45,051 bases of DNA, taken from the IMG/VR virus record IMGVR_UViG_3300038450_000158, positions 1 to 45,051 of that record; one strand, written 5' to 3'. A model generated the notes under the pieces. That model did no database searches. It saw only the letters and a program-made list of their open reading frames with translations, and was not told where the DNA came from. The position numbers were made by a program, and so were the translations under genes. Positions 1-8,183 of this stretch are shown one piece after another (positions within the stretch are counted from its first letter, which is position 1; every line of letters starts with the position of its first letter). This DNA is from a virus.

Positions 1-1
1 G

Positions 2-1699
2 TTGGTTACTGCGCCCGCAGCACTACCTATCTACATGAGACAAGGTTTGAAGTTCGACCGCGCCCTGATGAATCCTGAGAAGGCTGACGCTCATGTCTTG
101 GAAATAGCCAAGATTCTGGTAGGTGGCGGAACTCGGCCAGCAGCAGAAACCAATTTGAAAAAGATTCTAGCCGGGCATCTTCAAGATGTCTGGGAAGCAG
201 GGCCTCTTCATCCCTTACAGGCTACGGGCCATTTACTGAAAACCGCCTCTGCTGGTCTGATGGATTATGTGGTGCCCCAGGGCAAAAACGGGCAAATCTA
301 TCTGGAATTTAACAAGGAAGTGGAACGGTTTCAGAGAACGCAGGGGCGCCCCGCCACCCCCGAGGAAGAAGCCCGGATAGCCTATGAGGTCCGCGAGCAC
401 GCCGATAATGTCTGGGGGGAGGTAGCCAAGGACAATGTGGCTATGAACGCCACGGTCAAAAGCCTTTTCGGAGCCATCATTCAGTTCCCCCGGTTCAACA
501 TCGGGAGTGCCAAACTGGCTTCCCGCAGCTTTGCCGGAGCCAAGGATGTTTTGATGAAAGCGGTGGATTTCGCCCGGGGAGAACCCGTCAGAGATTTAAA
601 GATGCAGGATCGTCTTGCGTTGCAATATGCTACAGGCTTACTCTTTTCTGTGGGAATGATGGGTGGGCTTATGCACTGGGCCTTCACCGGAAAGAAACCG
701 GAACAGCTCAAGGATTATTTCTACCCGGCTACTGGCGAGACTATGCCCAACGGTGCCGAGGAACGGTTGCAGCTTCCTTCTTACCTAAAGGACGCCATGG
801 GGTTATGGAAACATCCCTTCCGCACCGTGACGGCCAAGGAAGCGACTTTTATCCATATCATCAGCGATCTTATTGAGAATAAGGATTATTGGGGCAACCA
901 GATCGCCGACCATTACGATCCTTACAGCCAGCAAGCTTGGGGTGTCCTGAAATATATGACCAAGCAGGCATCGCCCTTTATTCTGCAAAGCTATCAGAAA
1001 GGAGCAAAGCAAGGACCGGAGAGAGCGGCTTTGAGTCTATTTGGAGTAAGACCAGTCCCCCGTGAAATCGCCAATACCCCGGCGCAGAATGTCATCGACG
1101 AATATAAACAGTTAATGCGGGCCTCCACTACTACTAAGGAATCGGCAGAGACCAAAAAGCTCCGGGGCGATTTGACAAAGATGGCACGGGATGAAGATAG
1201 CGAGGGATTTGAAGAAGCAGCCACACAGGCGGTGAGTGAGGGGAAATTGACGCGCCAGCAGGTCAAGGAGATCGTGGAAGAGAGCCAAGTCCCCGCGGGG
1301 CAAGCTCGATTTTATAGGCTTCCGCTTGAATGGATGGCGCGGACTATGGAACAGGCATCAGACTATGAGCGCCAGCAATGGACACCCCTGATGCAGAGGA
1401 AGATCGCCAATGCCAAGCCGGAAATGCTTATCCGTAACCGGGACGCCCTGGTTCCCCTCTTGAGAGAGTTGGATATGGATAAGGTGGCCGACACCATTCA
1501 GGATATGCAGATGCCGGAGGAGCCGCTGGCGGGCCAGGACCTTACCGGCCTGGGGATTCTAAGACCGGCCACGGAAACGCCCGGAATGGATGAGGTCAAC
1601 GAGGCGATCAGCGCCGACATTGAGAAGAACTTGGAGAAGGTTGGACAGCCGGGAAAGACTCGAAAGAAAACGGATAGGTATCAGTTCTTGGGTTTATAA
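2..1699 (+). CDS. Large internal/polyvalent-type virion protein, C-terminal part (5' partial)
   Basis: The frame is open from the left edge, so the true start lies outside the window. The visible 565 residues are mostly helical and charged. There is a hydrophobic segment near residues 210-225 (GLLFSVGMMGGLMHWAF) and a charged C-terminal tail rich in Lys, Glu and Arg. Very long helical proteins of this style, placed between tail and lysis genes, are typical of the internal or ejected proteins and multi-domain polyvalent proteins of podovirus-like phages. No catalytic motif is seen in this part. It is followed 60 bases later by small virion-like genes on the same strand. The virion role is inferred from position and composition only. 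Confidence 0.6.
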   Translation: MVTAPAALPIYMRQGLKFDRALMNPEKADAHVLEIAKILVGGGTRPAAETNLKKILAGHLQDVWEAGPLHPLQATGHLLKTASAGLMDYVVPQGKNGQIYLEFNKEVERFQRTQGRPATPEEEARIAYEVREHADNVWGEVAKDNVAMNATVKSLFGAIIQFPRFNIGSAKLASRSFAGAKDVLMKAVDFARGEPVRDLKMQDRLALQYATGLLFSVGMMGGLMHWAFTGKKPEQLKDYFYPATGETMPNGAEERLQLPSYLKDAMGLWKHPFRTVTAKEATFIHIISDLIENKDYWGNQIADHYDPYSQQAWGVLKYMTKQASPFILQSYQKGAKQGPERAALSLFGVRPVPREIANTPAQNVIDEYKQLMRASTTTKESAETKKLRGDLTKMARDEDSEGFEEAATQAVSEGKLTRQQVKEIVEESQVPAGQARFYRLPLEWMARTMEQASDYERQQWTPLMQRKIANAKPEMLIRNRDALVPLLRELDMDKVADTIQDMQMPEEPLAGQDLTGLGILRPATETPGMDEVNEAISADIEKNLEKVGQPGKTRKKTDRYQFLGL

Positions 1700-1758
1700 G
1701 GACAAATGCACTTGATATTTAACCAAAATTCCTTTATGGGGAAATAAGGAGACAGATC

Positions 1759-2139
1759 ATGCCTGGAGTTGTACGGTTTACCGATCCGAAAGCAAATGTC
1801 GAAGGGGACCTTCTGGGTGATCTGGTATTGGATGCCCAGAATAAATTAATTAATGTCATTCCTTTATCAGGCACCACCAATGGTCAATGGATTCAGACTA
1901 AATCTTACGACAAGATGTGTCTGAGCCTCTGGTGCGATACCGCGGCCACTTTCGAGGTCTGCGGTTCTATGCTGGTCGCTCAGCCACTTAACAGTTACGA
2001 TGGATACCAGCTTTTTGTAACCAAAACTTACGCGGCGCCAACTGAGGAAATTTTGGCGATCAAAACTCCTCTGCGCTGGCTTAAAGTCAAGGTCACGGCC
2101 AACACCGGCAATGTACTGTCTCCATTCATCGGGGTTTAA
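1759..2139 (+). CDS. Small beta-rich phage protein, unknown (possible virion component)
   Basis: 126 residues starting at an ATG with AAGGAG 9 bases upstream. The sequence is rich in Val, Thr and Gly with alternating hydrophobics, as in beta-sandwich decoration or fibre-associated proteins, and has no signal peptide or cysteine motif. It lies between the large internal protein and another small protein with 11-base spacing, in one rightward operon. I do not recognise the family; the structural role is inferred from position. Confidence 0.5.
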   Translation: MPGVVRFTDPKANVEGDLLGDLVLDAQNKLINVIPLSGTTNGQWIQTKSYDKMCLSLWCDTAATFEVCGSMLVAQPLNSYDGYQLFVTKTYAAPTEEILAIKTPLRWLKVKVTANTGNVLSPFIGV

Positions 2140-2150
2140 GGAGAGAGTCA

Positions 2151-2483
2151 ATGGATACCTTTCCTCCAAGCGAAATTAGTGGTTTTGAATGGGGTGACAT
2201 TATTGGGGTCATATCGACCCAATCCGACCTTATGGCGCTCTTGAACGCCAAGCAGGCTTCCCTTCATGGCGGACCTGTAACCCTGACGGCTGGGGCAACC
2301 ACTACGGTAAACAATGCTGCGGTGACGGCTAATTCACTGATATTCTTATTCCCCACCAACTTGGCGGCTACTGTCGCTACCCTGGTTCCGTACATCAGCG
2401 GGAAATCGGCTGGAGTCTCGTTCACCATTACCCATATAGGGGCAACGGGGAGTGAAACTTTTAACTATCTCATTGTCAACTAG
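2151..2483 (+). CDS. Small Ala/Thr-rich phage protein, unknown
   Basis: 110 residues; the ATG follows AAGGAGAGAG. Residues 40-110 are rich in Ala, Thr, Val and Gly and look like a small beta fold (LTAGATTTVNNAAVTANSL, then a C-terminal FTITHIGATGSETFNYL stretch). This resembles the C-terminal domains of phage tail-fibre or head-fibre proteins, but no named family is recognised. It is co-directional with its neighbours. Confidence 0.45.
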   Translation: MDTFPPSEISGFEWGDIIGVISTQSDLMALLNAKQASLHGGPVTLTAGATTTVNNAAVTANSLIFLFPTNLAATVATLVPYISGKSAGVSFTITHIGATGSETFNYLIVN

Positions 2484-2598
2484 GTAATCTTGGGAATATC
2501 CCAATGATTGAATTCCTAACTTGTCGCTTCCGAAGCATTTTACCAAGACCTCCCAGAGCTGATTGGGAAGCCATGAGGAAAGCTAAAGAGGAAAGAAA

Positions 2599-3090
2599 AT
2601 GTGGGATTTCACGAAAGTCATCTGGCGCACCAGCCCGGCCATGCGTTACGACACGTCCGGGGATTGGCACGGCGATGTCATCGAGGCCTGGGACGGGATG
2701 CCCCCTCTGAGCCAGCAAGCCGTCCTGCTCCACGAGTTCAACGAGTCGGCTATCCTGCGGGCTGCCGGGATCACCGAAGAACAGATCGACATCATGGACA
2801 ATTTCAAAGAGGCAGCTATCGCCTACGCCAGGGCCCCGGAAGGTATATCAAAGGCCCACGCATTTGTAAAAATGTCAAACTCAGCCCAGGCTTACGAAGC
2901 CATCCCTCCCGAACTCCGCAATCTCTACGATGAGGCCCATGTTCTCGCGCTGCTGGTGGAGCGGGCCTTCCTGGAAGCTGCCGGCGGTAACTGGCAGGAG
3001 CATTGCCGGGGAATTGAGGATACCCGGGGGAGGATTCCGGTTGATAAAGATGGAGAGGTAACTGTAACAATTAAGGCTAAAAATCCGTGA
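2599..3090 (+). CDS. Conserved phage protein with LLHEFNE motif, unknown function
   Basis: 163 residues; the start is supported by GAGGAAAG upstream. The central motif LLHEFNESAILRAAGIT followed by a downstream ID.MDN resembles a phage family whose members carry an HE-containing helix followed by an acidic segment, sometimes suspected of being minimal metal-binding proteins. Only the pattern is recognised; no enzymatic activity is claimed. The last four bases (GTGA) overlap the GTG start of the ATP-grasp gene, so the two are probably co-translated. Confidence 0.5.
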   Translation: MWDFTKVIWRTSPAMRYDTSGDWHGDVIEAWDGMPPLSQQAVLLHEFNESAILRAAGITEEQIDIMDNFKEAAIAYARAPEGISKAHAFVKMSNSAQAYEAIPPELRNLYDEAHVLALLVERAFLEAAGGNWQEHCRGIEDTRGRIPVDKDGEVTVTIKAKNP

Positions 3091-4457
3091 AAAATAGCCT
3101 CTGCATCCTCTCCTGCAAAGGAGAGACTCTGCCAGTCATGCGGGACCTTCTGCGTGAAGGCATCCCCTGCCAAATCTATCTTCACGACCTCCACTACCAA
3201 AACAGCTACAAGAACATCCTCCCCCGAGTCGGGTTGGACGACTTGGTGGCCGCGGTCAAGAAGGCCGAGGTCATCTGCATCGACACCATCGTAAAGAATA
3301 GGAGAACCTATCGTGATCTGGCCCTCCTGGACAAGTTCAACATCAGCCACAATGTCCCCGATCTCTACGGGCGCCTGGGGGACATCCTTAAACGCCCGCC
3401 CTGGGACAAGCTGGTCATTGGAGGCGGTGAAGAGGTTGCTCAATATGAGCTTGATCGATCCAAAGGCATCGAGTTCGCCCGAAAATGCGGTTTTAGCATC
3501 CCGCCTTACCAGGACTTCAAAACCATTAAGGAAGCTGTTCGGTTCCTACAAAGCTCCGAGGGCCAGAAAAGGGAGAAATGGTACTTCAAAGCGGACGACA
3601 ATCTGGCCCTGGACCTCACCTTCGATGGCACGCCGGCTCAGCTCATCGACTACCTCACAAACAAAGTCCCAAAGCGGCTCGGCACCGACAAGGTGAATTG
3701 CGTCCTGCAGCAGGCTGTTGAGGGTGAGGTGGCGGAACTGGACCGGGAGGTCTGGAAGGGGCCGGACGGCAAGCTGGGGCCTTTCAGTAGCACCCTGGAG
3801 GATAAGAAGCTCCACTCCCGAAAATCAGGTCCCAGGGTGGGCTCGGCGGTCAACACGGTGTGGCTGGACGATGACCCTGGGGGTATCATCTATAAGCAGA
3901 TTACGGTCGCTGCCGGCCTCCTGAGAGGCTACTGCGGCCCGATCTCGGCCAACTGCATCATTACTCCGGATCTTCAAGCCTGGATCCTTGAGTGGACCCT
4001 GAGACTGGGGTGGAGCGCCTTCTACTTGCTGCTGAAGTTCATTATGAAAGGAAAAGTTGGCAATTTTTTCCTTAATCCTTTCCAAACCGTTTGGAAACCC
4101 GGCTTCGTAGCCAGCCAGGTGCTCTCCCTGGCCCCCTTCCCGCCCACGGAAAACAATCGGAAGGACTTTGAGGAGATGATCGTCGGGAACCTCATCAGCA
4201 GCAAATTGGAGGAATCCGACTTTTCCTGGCTTGATGTCTTGGAGGATTCCTTGGGTGTCTTCCGGGTGGCTGGCAACGATGGGCTGATCGGGGTGGGCGT
4301 GGGGCACGATGAAGATATGGAGGCGGCAATCGGGAAAGCCTTCAAGAAGGTGGACGGCATTGAGATCACCGGCAACAAGCAGTTCTGGCCCCTGCAGGAG
4401 CATCTGGACTCGCATCTGAACCGGTACAAAGACTTGGAAAAATGGGGAGCGATATGA
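3087..4457 (+). CDS. ATP-grasp protein resembling PurD (phosphoribosylamine-glycine ligase fold)
   Basis: 456 residues with a GTG start overlapping the previous stop (GTGA). The order of blocks follows the PurD family: an N-terminal CILSCKGETLPVMRDL (Rossmann-like start), a middle ATP-grasp region, GYCGPISANCIITPD, then ILEWTLRLGWSAF where PurD has the Mg/ATP-binding F-E-x-N-x-R-x-G-D block, and finally VGHDEDMEAAIGKAFKKVDGI like the PurD C-terminal domain. Asn and Asp of the metal-binding block are replaced by Thr and Ser, so activity may be changed or lost. The family joins a carboxylate to an amine using ATP. In a late phage operon next to lysis genes a purine role is unlikely; modification of a peptide, lipid or wall component is possible but not shown. 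Confidence 0.65.
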   Translation: MKNSLCILSCKGETLPVMRDLLREGIPCQIYLHDLHYQNSYKNILPRVGLDDLVAAVKKAEVICIDTIVKNRRTYRDLALLDKFNISHNVPDLYGRLGDILKRPPWDKLVIGGGEEVAQYELDRSKGIEFARKCGFSIPPYQDFKTIKEAVRFLQSSEGQKREKWYFKADDNLALDLTFDGTPAQLIDYLTNKVPKRLGTDKVNCVLQQAVEGEVAELDREVWKGPDGKLGPFSSTLEDKKLHSRKSGPRVGSAVNTVWLDDDPGGIIYKQITVAAGLLRGYCGPISANCIITPDLQAWILEWTLRLGWSAFYLLLKFIMKGKVGNFFLNPFQTVWKPGFVASQVLSLAPFPPTENNRKDFEEMIVGNLISSKLEESDFSWLDVLEDSLGVFRVAGNDGLIGVGVGHDEDMEAAIGKAFKKVDGIEITGNKQFWPLQEHLDSHLNRYKDLEKWGAI

Positions 4458-4489
4458 TCAAAACCGTCCTAATAACGGGGAATTATTAA

Positions 4490-4951
4490 ATGCCCCAAAC
4501 CCTTAAAAATATCTGTGACCCCTATGCCTGGATAATCATCGCCATCCTGGTAGCCATCGTCATTCTTCAGGCTGCGGGGATGGGGTTGAAGCCGCTGATT
4601 AAGGCCGCCTTGAGACGCCTTTCGGGAGAGAGAGCAGAGGTGAATGTCAATATCGGTGAAACAGGAGACGCAATGCCTAAATTTGGCAACCCAGGGGGCC
4701 TCATTGACCCTACACATTGCCCGGCCCACCTTGCTTTGGTTCAACAGGGCGATAGAAACGAAGCTGAAATCAAGGATATTTGGAAAACCTTTGGGGAACT
4801 GAGAAAAGACATGCAGGCGTGGTTTGAGCAAGTAAAGGATAGCCAGTCAACTCTTCTGGAGGCCATAAGAGCAACGACGGCGGCTGCGTCATCGGCGGCA
4901 ACGGCTGCGGCGGCGGCTGCGGCGGCGGTTGTGACAAGAGACAGGAGCTAA
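4490..4951 (+). CDS. Single-span membrane protein with Ala-rich C-terminus (lysis cassette)
   Basis: 153 residues. An N-terminal transmembrane helix (about residues 13-30, WIIIAILVAIVILQAAGM) is followed by a charged region, a helical segment near 95-125 and an alanine-rich tail encoded by GCG/GCA repeats. It starts 32 bases after the ATP-grasp gene and ends three bases before the endolysin gene. The topology fits a holin, antiholin or inner-membrane spanin component, but no family is recognised. The GC-rich Ala tract looks prone to slippage. Confidence 0.5.
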   Translation: MPQTLKNICDPYAWIIIAILVAIVILQAAGMGLKPLIKAALRRLSGERAEVNVNIGETGDAMPKFGNPGGLIDPTHCPAHLALVQQGDRNEAEIKDIWKTFGELRKDMQAWFEQVKDSQSTLLEAIRATTAAASSAATAAAAAAAAVVTRDRS

Positions 4952-4954
4952 TAA

Positions 4955-5335
4955 ATGAAAACACCCTGGATGGATATAGCTGAAAAGGAAATCGGTGTTA
5001 AAGAACCCGATGATTTAAAATATTTTTCAGCAACAAATTATCCCAATCCTGACGGCCATACGCCTTATTGCTCTGCTTTCGAGAATTGGTGCTTGAAGCA
5101 GGTGGGAATCAAAGGCACCGGATCGGCGGCGGCCTTCTCTTGGAAGCATTGGGGTAAGGATGTTTCTGATACGAAACCCTTTGGTGCCATCGTGGTTTTC
5201 AGTTTCAGCCATGTAGCGTTCAAACATCATGGGGAGAATTTTATAGGCGGGAACCAGAAGGGCGACCATGAGGTGTGTATCGAGCATATTCCTATGGAAG
5301 ATGCTATCGCCTGGCGGATGCCGGAGACGACTTGA
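4955..5335 (+). CDS. Endolysin, TIGR02594/CHAP-like peptidoglycan hydrolase
   Basis: 126 residues, the usual length of the TIGR02594 family. Visible marks are the N-terminal PWMDIAEKEIGVKE, the catalytic-Cys block PYCSAFENWCL (Cys39), the GTGSAAAFSWKHWG signature, HVAF with probable catalytic His86, and the GGNQ motif before the C-terminus. The family cuts peptide bonds in peptidoglycan through an NlpC/P60- or CHAP-like papain fold. No signal peptide is present, so a holin is needed for release; a holin-like gene lies 590 bases downstream. Confidence 0.85.
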   Translation: MKTPWMDIAEKEIGVKEPDDLKYFSATNYPNPDGHTPYCSAFENWCLKQVGIKGTGSAAAFSWKHWGKDVSDTKPFGAIVVFSFSHVAFKHHGENFIGGNQKGDHEVCIEHIPMEDAIAWRMPETT

Positions 5336-5352
5336 GTGAAAAATGCCCGGAC

Positions 5353-5529
5353 ATGGTTATGGGAATAGTTTTGACTCTTTATCCATATCCCATTAAAGCC
5401 TGCATCCACTGGAAGATAGACGGATTTTGTAGGTTGCCGAAGCATATTTGCTGTTGGGCTTCCCTGTGGAATAGACCCGAGTTGCCCTTCGAGCAAGGAC
5501 AAATGGAGTTGACAGATTCGCAAAAGTAG
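5353..5529 (+). CDS. Possible small Cys-rich peptide, unknown
   Basis: 58 residues from ATG 5353; a TTG at 5332 overlapping the endolysin stop (TTGA) would give 65. The product has four cysteines (KACIHW, GFCRL, KHICCW) and several Trp and Pro residues. No strong ribosome site is seen before the ATG. It fills an otherwise empty interval in the lysis operon. It may be a short membrane-associated lysis peptide or a chance frame. Confidence 0.3.
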   Translation: MVMGIVLTLYPYPIKACIHWKIDGFCRLPKHICCWASLWNRPELPFEQGQMELTDSQK

Positions 5530-5543
5530 GGAAGGATAAATTA

Positions 5544-5720
5544 ATGGGCGACATCTTCGTAGAATATATTAACCAAAGGCGTTATCCTCCACACACAGGA
5601 GAAATGCCTTGGGACAAGATATGGAATTTTGATGATTACCCATTAAGCGGTGTAAGAAAAAGAACCATTATTTGTTATGAAAAGGAGAAACCAACATGGC
5701 AATTACAGGAACAGCGGTAG
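5544..5720 (+). CDS. Possible small protein, unknown
   Basis: 58 codons from an ATG preceded by GGGAAGGATAAATT. The product is rich in Tyr, Arg and Pro and has no hydrophobic segment. Its 3' end overlaps the next gene by 25 bases, and the ribosome site of that gene (AAAAGGAGAAA) lies inside it, an arrangement common in tightly packed phage operons. No family recognised. Confidence 0.35.
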   Translation: MGDIFVEYINQRRYPPHTGEMPWDKIWNFDDYPLSGVRKRTIICYEKEKPTWQLQEQR

Positions 5721-5914
5721 TACTGATTGGTGCCACGGGTGGAGCGCAGTTGAGCGTAACCTTTGTGGCGGATATGGCGGATGTGATGGCTTCTGTTGCC
5801 AGCAAAACCCCAATGGCGGTGGCTCTGGAAATATCCGACATCGCCGGCTGGCAGGCACAGATGAGTTGCGTACCGGCGGCTGACTCAGCTCATGCCGCTG
5901 CGCCAACTTCGTAA
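5696..5914 (+). CDS. Small Ala/Val-rich protein, possible membrane-active lysis protein
   Basis: 72 residues; AAAAGGAG lies about 8 bases upstream of the ATG. The composition is small and hydrophobic (Ala, Val, Gly) with two cysteines absent from the N-terminal half. It precedes the holin-like gene by 10 bases in the same operon. It could be a second holin or antiholin, but the hydrophobic runs are interrupted by Asp and Lys, so this is uncertain. Confidence 0.45.
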   Translation: MAITGTAVVLIGATGGAQLSVTFVADMADVMASVASKTPMAVALEISDIAGWQAQMSCVPAADSAHAAAPTS

Positions 5915-5924
5915 AGGAGGGTCT

Positions 5925-6161
5925 ATGATAAATTGGAAAACAACCGTATCAGGTATCGTGGCGGCACTGGGAGTAGCCCTAACCCAAATCAATGATCCTA
6001 TCATCCACGCTATCGGGGTCATCTTGTCTGGTGTTGGGGCACTCCTTGTCGGCTTAACAGCCAAGGATTACAACGTTCACGGCGGCACAGTAGCCCAGGC
6101 GACTCCCCCTGCTGTGCAAGCAAGTAGTGAGGCTCAAGGGGTTCAGTCACTGGCGAAATAA
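5925..6161 (+). CDS. Holin-like protein, two membrane segments
   Basis: 78 residues from the ATG at 5925, which has a strong AAAGGAGGG six bases before it. The N-terminal MINWKTTVSGIVAALG followed by two hydrophobic segments (about 8-22 and 31-48) and the AKDYNV end of the core match small phage holins of the MINWKTT type. The tail after residue 50 is hydrophilic and Gln/Ala-rich. It would form the membrane lesion that lets the endolysin reach the wall. Confidence 0.7.
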   Translation: MINWKTTVSGIVAALGVALTQINDPIIHAIGVILSGVGALLVGLTAKDYNVHGGTVAQATPPAVQASSEAQGVQSLAK

Positions 6162-6193
6162 ATCATCACAAATATAGGAGAAAGGATAATTCA

Positions 6194-6634
6194 ATGAAGA
6201 AGATGCTTGTTTCAACAATCTTTGCAGTACTGATTTTCTCACTAGCGGTAATGCCCGCTTGCACCACCGTCAGTAACGCCGTCACCGGGGCGCAGCAGCT
6301 TTTGTGCAATCCCACGGTAGATCAGCAGAACGAGGCTAACGCCGGGATCACCTGCGCTAATGCTATCCTGGCAATTCTTATGGCAATTCCTAACCCGACG
6401 CAGGGGGTAGCCTCGCTGATCGTATCCATTGGGGGAGCGGCTACGGTGTTCAAGACCGTCCAAACCGGCGGTTGTGTACTGATGACGGAGTTGGCTGCGG
6501 CAATGGCTGCCCTGGATACGGCGGAACAGTCGGCTCCTGCCAATGCTGCCTCTATTGCCATGGCTTCAGCTAAAGTGCAGGTAGCATGGCCGGTAATTCC
6601 GCCGCTGCCGAACCTGCATAATTGGGTGAAGTGA
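6194..6634 (+). CDS. Predicted lipoprotein, unknown (possible outer spanin-like role)
   Basis: 146 residues starting with a signal sequence (MKKMLVSTIFAVLIFSLAVM) and a lipobox-like PAC at residues 21-23, so the mature protein would begin at Cys23. The mature part is Ala/Thr-rich with several cysteines and ends in a proline-containing tail. It directly follows the holin gene. A lipoprotein in a lysis cassette suggests an outer-membrane spanin-like partner, but it is long for that and the partner is not obvious. Confidence 0.55.
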   Translation: MKKMLVSTIFAVLIFSLAVMPACTTVSNAVTGAQQLLCNPTVDQQNEANAGITCANAILAILMAIPNPTQGVASLIVSIGGAATVFKTVQTGGCVLMTELAAAMAALDTAEQSAPANAASIAMASAKVQVAWPVIPPLPNLHNWVK

Positions 6635-6803
6635 AGGGAATCATGGACCACACCAAGCCAAGCACAAGTGGACCCAGATAAGGCAGAGGGGCCGGCCTGG
6701 GACTGGCCCCTTGCGCCGCCTACCAGGAGCGGGCAGGATGCCTGGGAAGACCCGTGGATGGACTGTGATTGGAGTTTTGTGATACCTTTGTGGAGGTGGT
6801 AGC

Positions 6804-6977
6804 ATGATTACTCCTGTCTGTGAAATCTGTATTAAGCACACCGTTGAATATTCGGGTAAGTGGGATTCATTCGCCTGCTTAGATTGTAACAGGTGGGTCG
6901 ATGACCCATGCCCTGACCCAAACTGTAAATGTTGCAGGAATAGGCCAGATAAGCCAACGGGAGACAGCCATGAATGA
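6804..6977 (+). CDS. Small Cys-rich zinc-binding protein
   Basis: 57 residues from an ATG preceded by TGGAGGTGG. Cysteines occur as CEIC, CLDC and a C-P-D-P-N-C-K-C-C cluster, enough for two zinc sites. It overlaps the next gene by eight bases. The 169 bases before it contain a GC-rich hairpin (GGGGCC ... GGCCCC near 6688-6710) and a Trp-rich open frame from GTG 6668 that lacks a ribosome site. Confidence 0.55.
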   Translation: MITPVCEICIKHTVEYSGKWDSFACLDCNRWVDDPCPDPNCKCCRNRPDKPTGDSHE

Positions 6978-7152
6978 CTGGGTGAATGCCTTGTTACAAA
7001 AACCAGAACCATATAAGAGGGTAATTGTAAAAACACAATTAGGTGAATTTGAGGGGAGCTGGAATCCATATTTTAGTAGGGAAGTCTGGATTGCAGGAGA
7101 TGGGCCGTTTATTGTGCAGTCAGAAGTCACGCATTGGAAGGATATAAAATGA
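6970..7152 (+). CDS. Small protein with WNPYFSREVW motif, unknown
   Basis: 60 residues from ATG 6970, which overlaps the zinc-finger gene. The ribosome site GGGAGACAGCC lies 6 bases upstream. The product looks like a compact soluble domain with aromatic residues and no cysteines. Its stop overlaps the next start (ATGA), indicating translational coupling. No family recognised. Confidence 0.5.
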   Translation: MNDWVNALLQKPEPYKRVIVKTQLGEFEGSWNPYFSREVWIAGDGPFIVQSEVTHWKDIK

Positions 7153-7940
7153 TAGATTATCGCTCTGTAAAACTCGGTAAATTACCTTACAGGCATGACA
7201 CTCGAAACCTGCAATTCGCAAAGTATCTGCCTCAGAGCTTGCGGTCTATGGCGCAGCTCGGGCCTCCCTCCTGCCCATCTTCCTACGACTGGTTAAGTAA
7301 GGTGAGCAAGTTCGGGCCGATGGGGAACCTGGACGTGGGGGATTGCACGGTAGCTGGGGCGGGGCACATGATCCAGGTATGGACCGCCAATGAAGGCAAA
7401 GAGGTTATCCTGCCGGATCAGGACATTCTTGCAGTTTACTCGAAATTGAGCGGCTATATCCCTGGCAATGAGTCAACTGACAATGGTCTTGAACTCTACC
7501 AGGTTCTCAAAGAGTGGCAGCAAAACGGGATTGACGGCCATAAGATTGGGGCCTATGTGCAGGTGAAAAATCTATCGCATATGGCCTTGGCTTGCTATCT
7601 TTTCGGTGGCCTTTATTGCGGGGTGATGCTCCCTTTGAGTGCTCAAGACCAGGATCAGTGGGTCGTGGCTGACCAGAGTCTGCAAGGTAACGCAGCTTAT
7701 GGTTCCTGGGGAGGCCATTGTGTGTCGGGAAGTAGATTTGTCCCTCTCAGCTTTACTTTCATTAGCTGGGGGAAATTAATAGTCGCTACACATACCTTCA
7801 TCCAGGATTACTTCGATGAGGTCTGGGCCATTATCTCCCAGGATTTCCTTGACGGGAAGCAAGAGAACCCGCTGGGGATTAACATTGACCTGCTGAATCA
7901 GGATTTGCAGACGGTGAAGGAGCAACCAGGAGGCCCATAA
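7149..7940 (+). CDS. Papain-like (C1-type) cysteine peptidase of phage family
   Basis: 263 residues from the ATG at 7149, chosen because it overlaps the previous stop as ATGA. The catalytic block is GNLDVGDCTVAGAGHM with Cys66, and the His block is YGSWGGHCVSG with His190, followed by a F-I-S-W-G segment and a Y-F-D-E-V-W segment typical of this phage group. The fold is that of papain-family peptidases or transglutaminases. No signal peptide is present. Encoded right after the lysis genes, it could act on virion proteins, on host targets or on the wall; the substrate is unknown. Confidence 0.65.
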   Translation: MIDYRSVKLGKLPYRHDTRNLQFAKYLPQSLRSMAQLGPPSCPSSYDWLSKVSKFGPMGNLDVGDCTVAGAGHMIQVWTANEGKEVILPDQDILAVYSKLSGYIPGNESTDNGLELYQVLKEWQQNGIDGHKIGAYVQVKNLSHMALACYLFGGLYCGVMLPLSAQDQDQWVVADQSLQGNAAYGSWGGHCVSGSRFVPLSFTFISWGKLIVATHTFIQDYFDEVWAIISQDFLDGKQENPLGINIDLLNQDLQTVKEQPGGP

Positions 7941-8182
7941 TGGACGATGACAATAAATGCCTTGAATGTACTAAAGCGGGCCATACGCCTTCCCGGCTGA
8001 CCCGGCTACCATTGGCTGAGGGTATTGCGATTTTTATTCTATCTTCCAGGGCAGGCGTCTCTACAGAGATTCATTATGCAGTAGCGGAGTTCCTGGAGAA
8101 GATCGGGAAGGAATTGAGCGAGACTCTACTGAACGAGGATGTGGCAAAGAAGGCTCTGGACCTGATGGAGACGGTGCATTGA
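7940..8182 (+). CDS. Small protein with CLEC motif, unknown
   Basis: 80 residues; the ATG overlaps the last base of the peptidase stop, and GGAGG lies just upstream. One CxxC pair sits near the N-terminus, and the C-terminal half looks like a coiled helix (VAEFLEKIGKELSETLLNED). Part of the same rightward operon. Not recognised. Confidence 0.5.
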   Translation: MDDDNKCLECTKAGHTPSRLTRLPLAEGIAIFILSSRAGVSTEIHYAVAEFLEKIGKELSETLLNEDVAKKALDLMETVH

Positions 8183-8183
8183 A

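Noticed and set aside
2504-2710. 68-residue open frame overlapping the HE-motif gene
   Set aside because: The second half reads the HE-motif gene in the wrong frame and is Arg/Pro/Gly-rich in the manner of a shadow; the ribosome site inside it serves the gene at 2599.
6668-6802. Trp-rich open frame from GTG
   Set aside because: No ribosome site, a GC-rich hairpin inside it, and no ATG; kept only as a comment.
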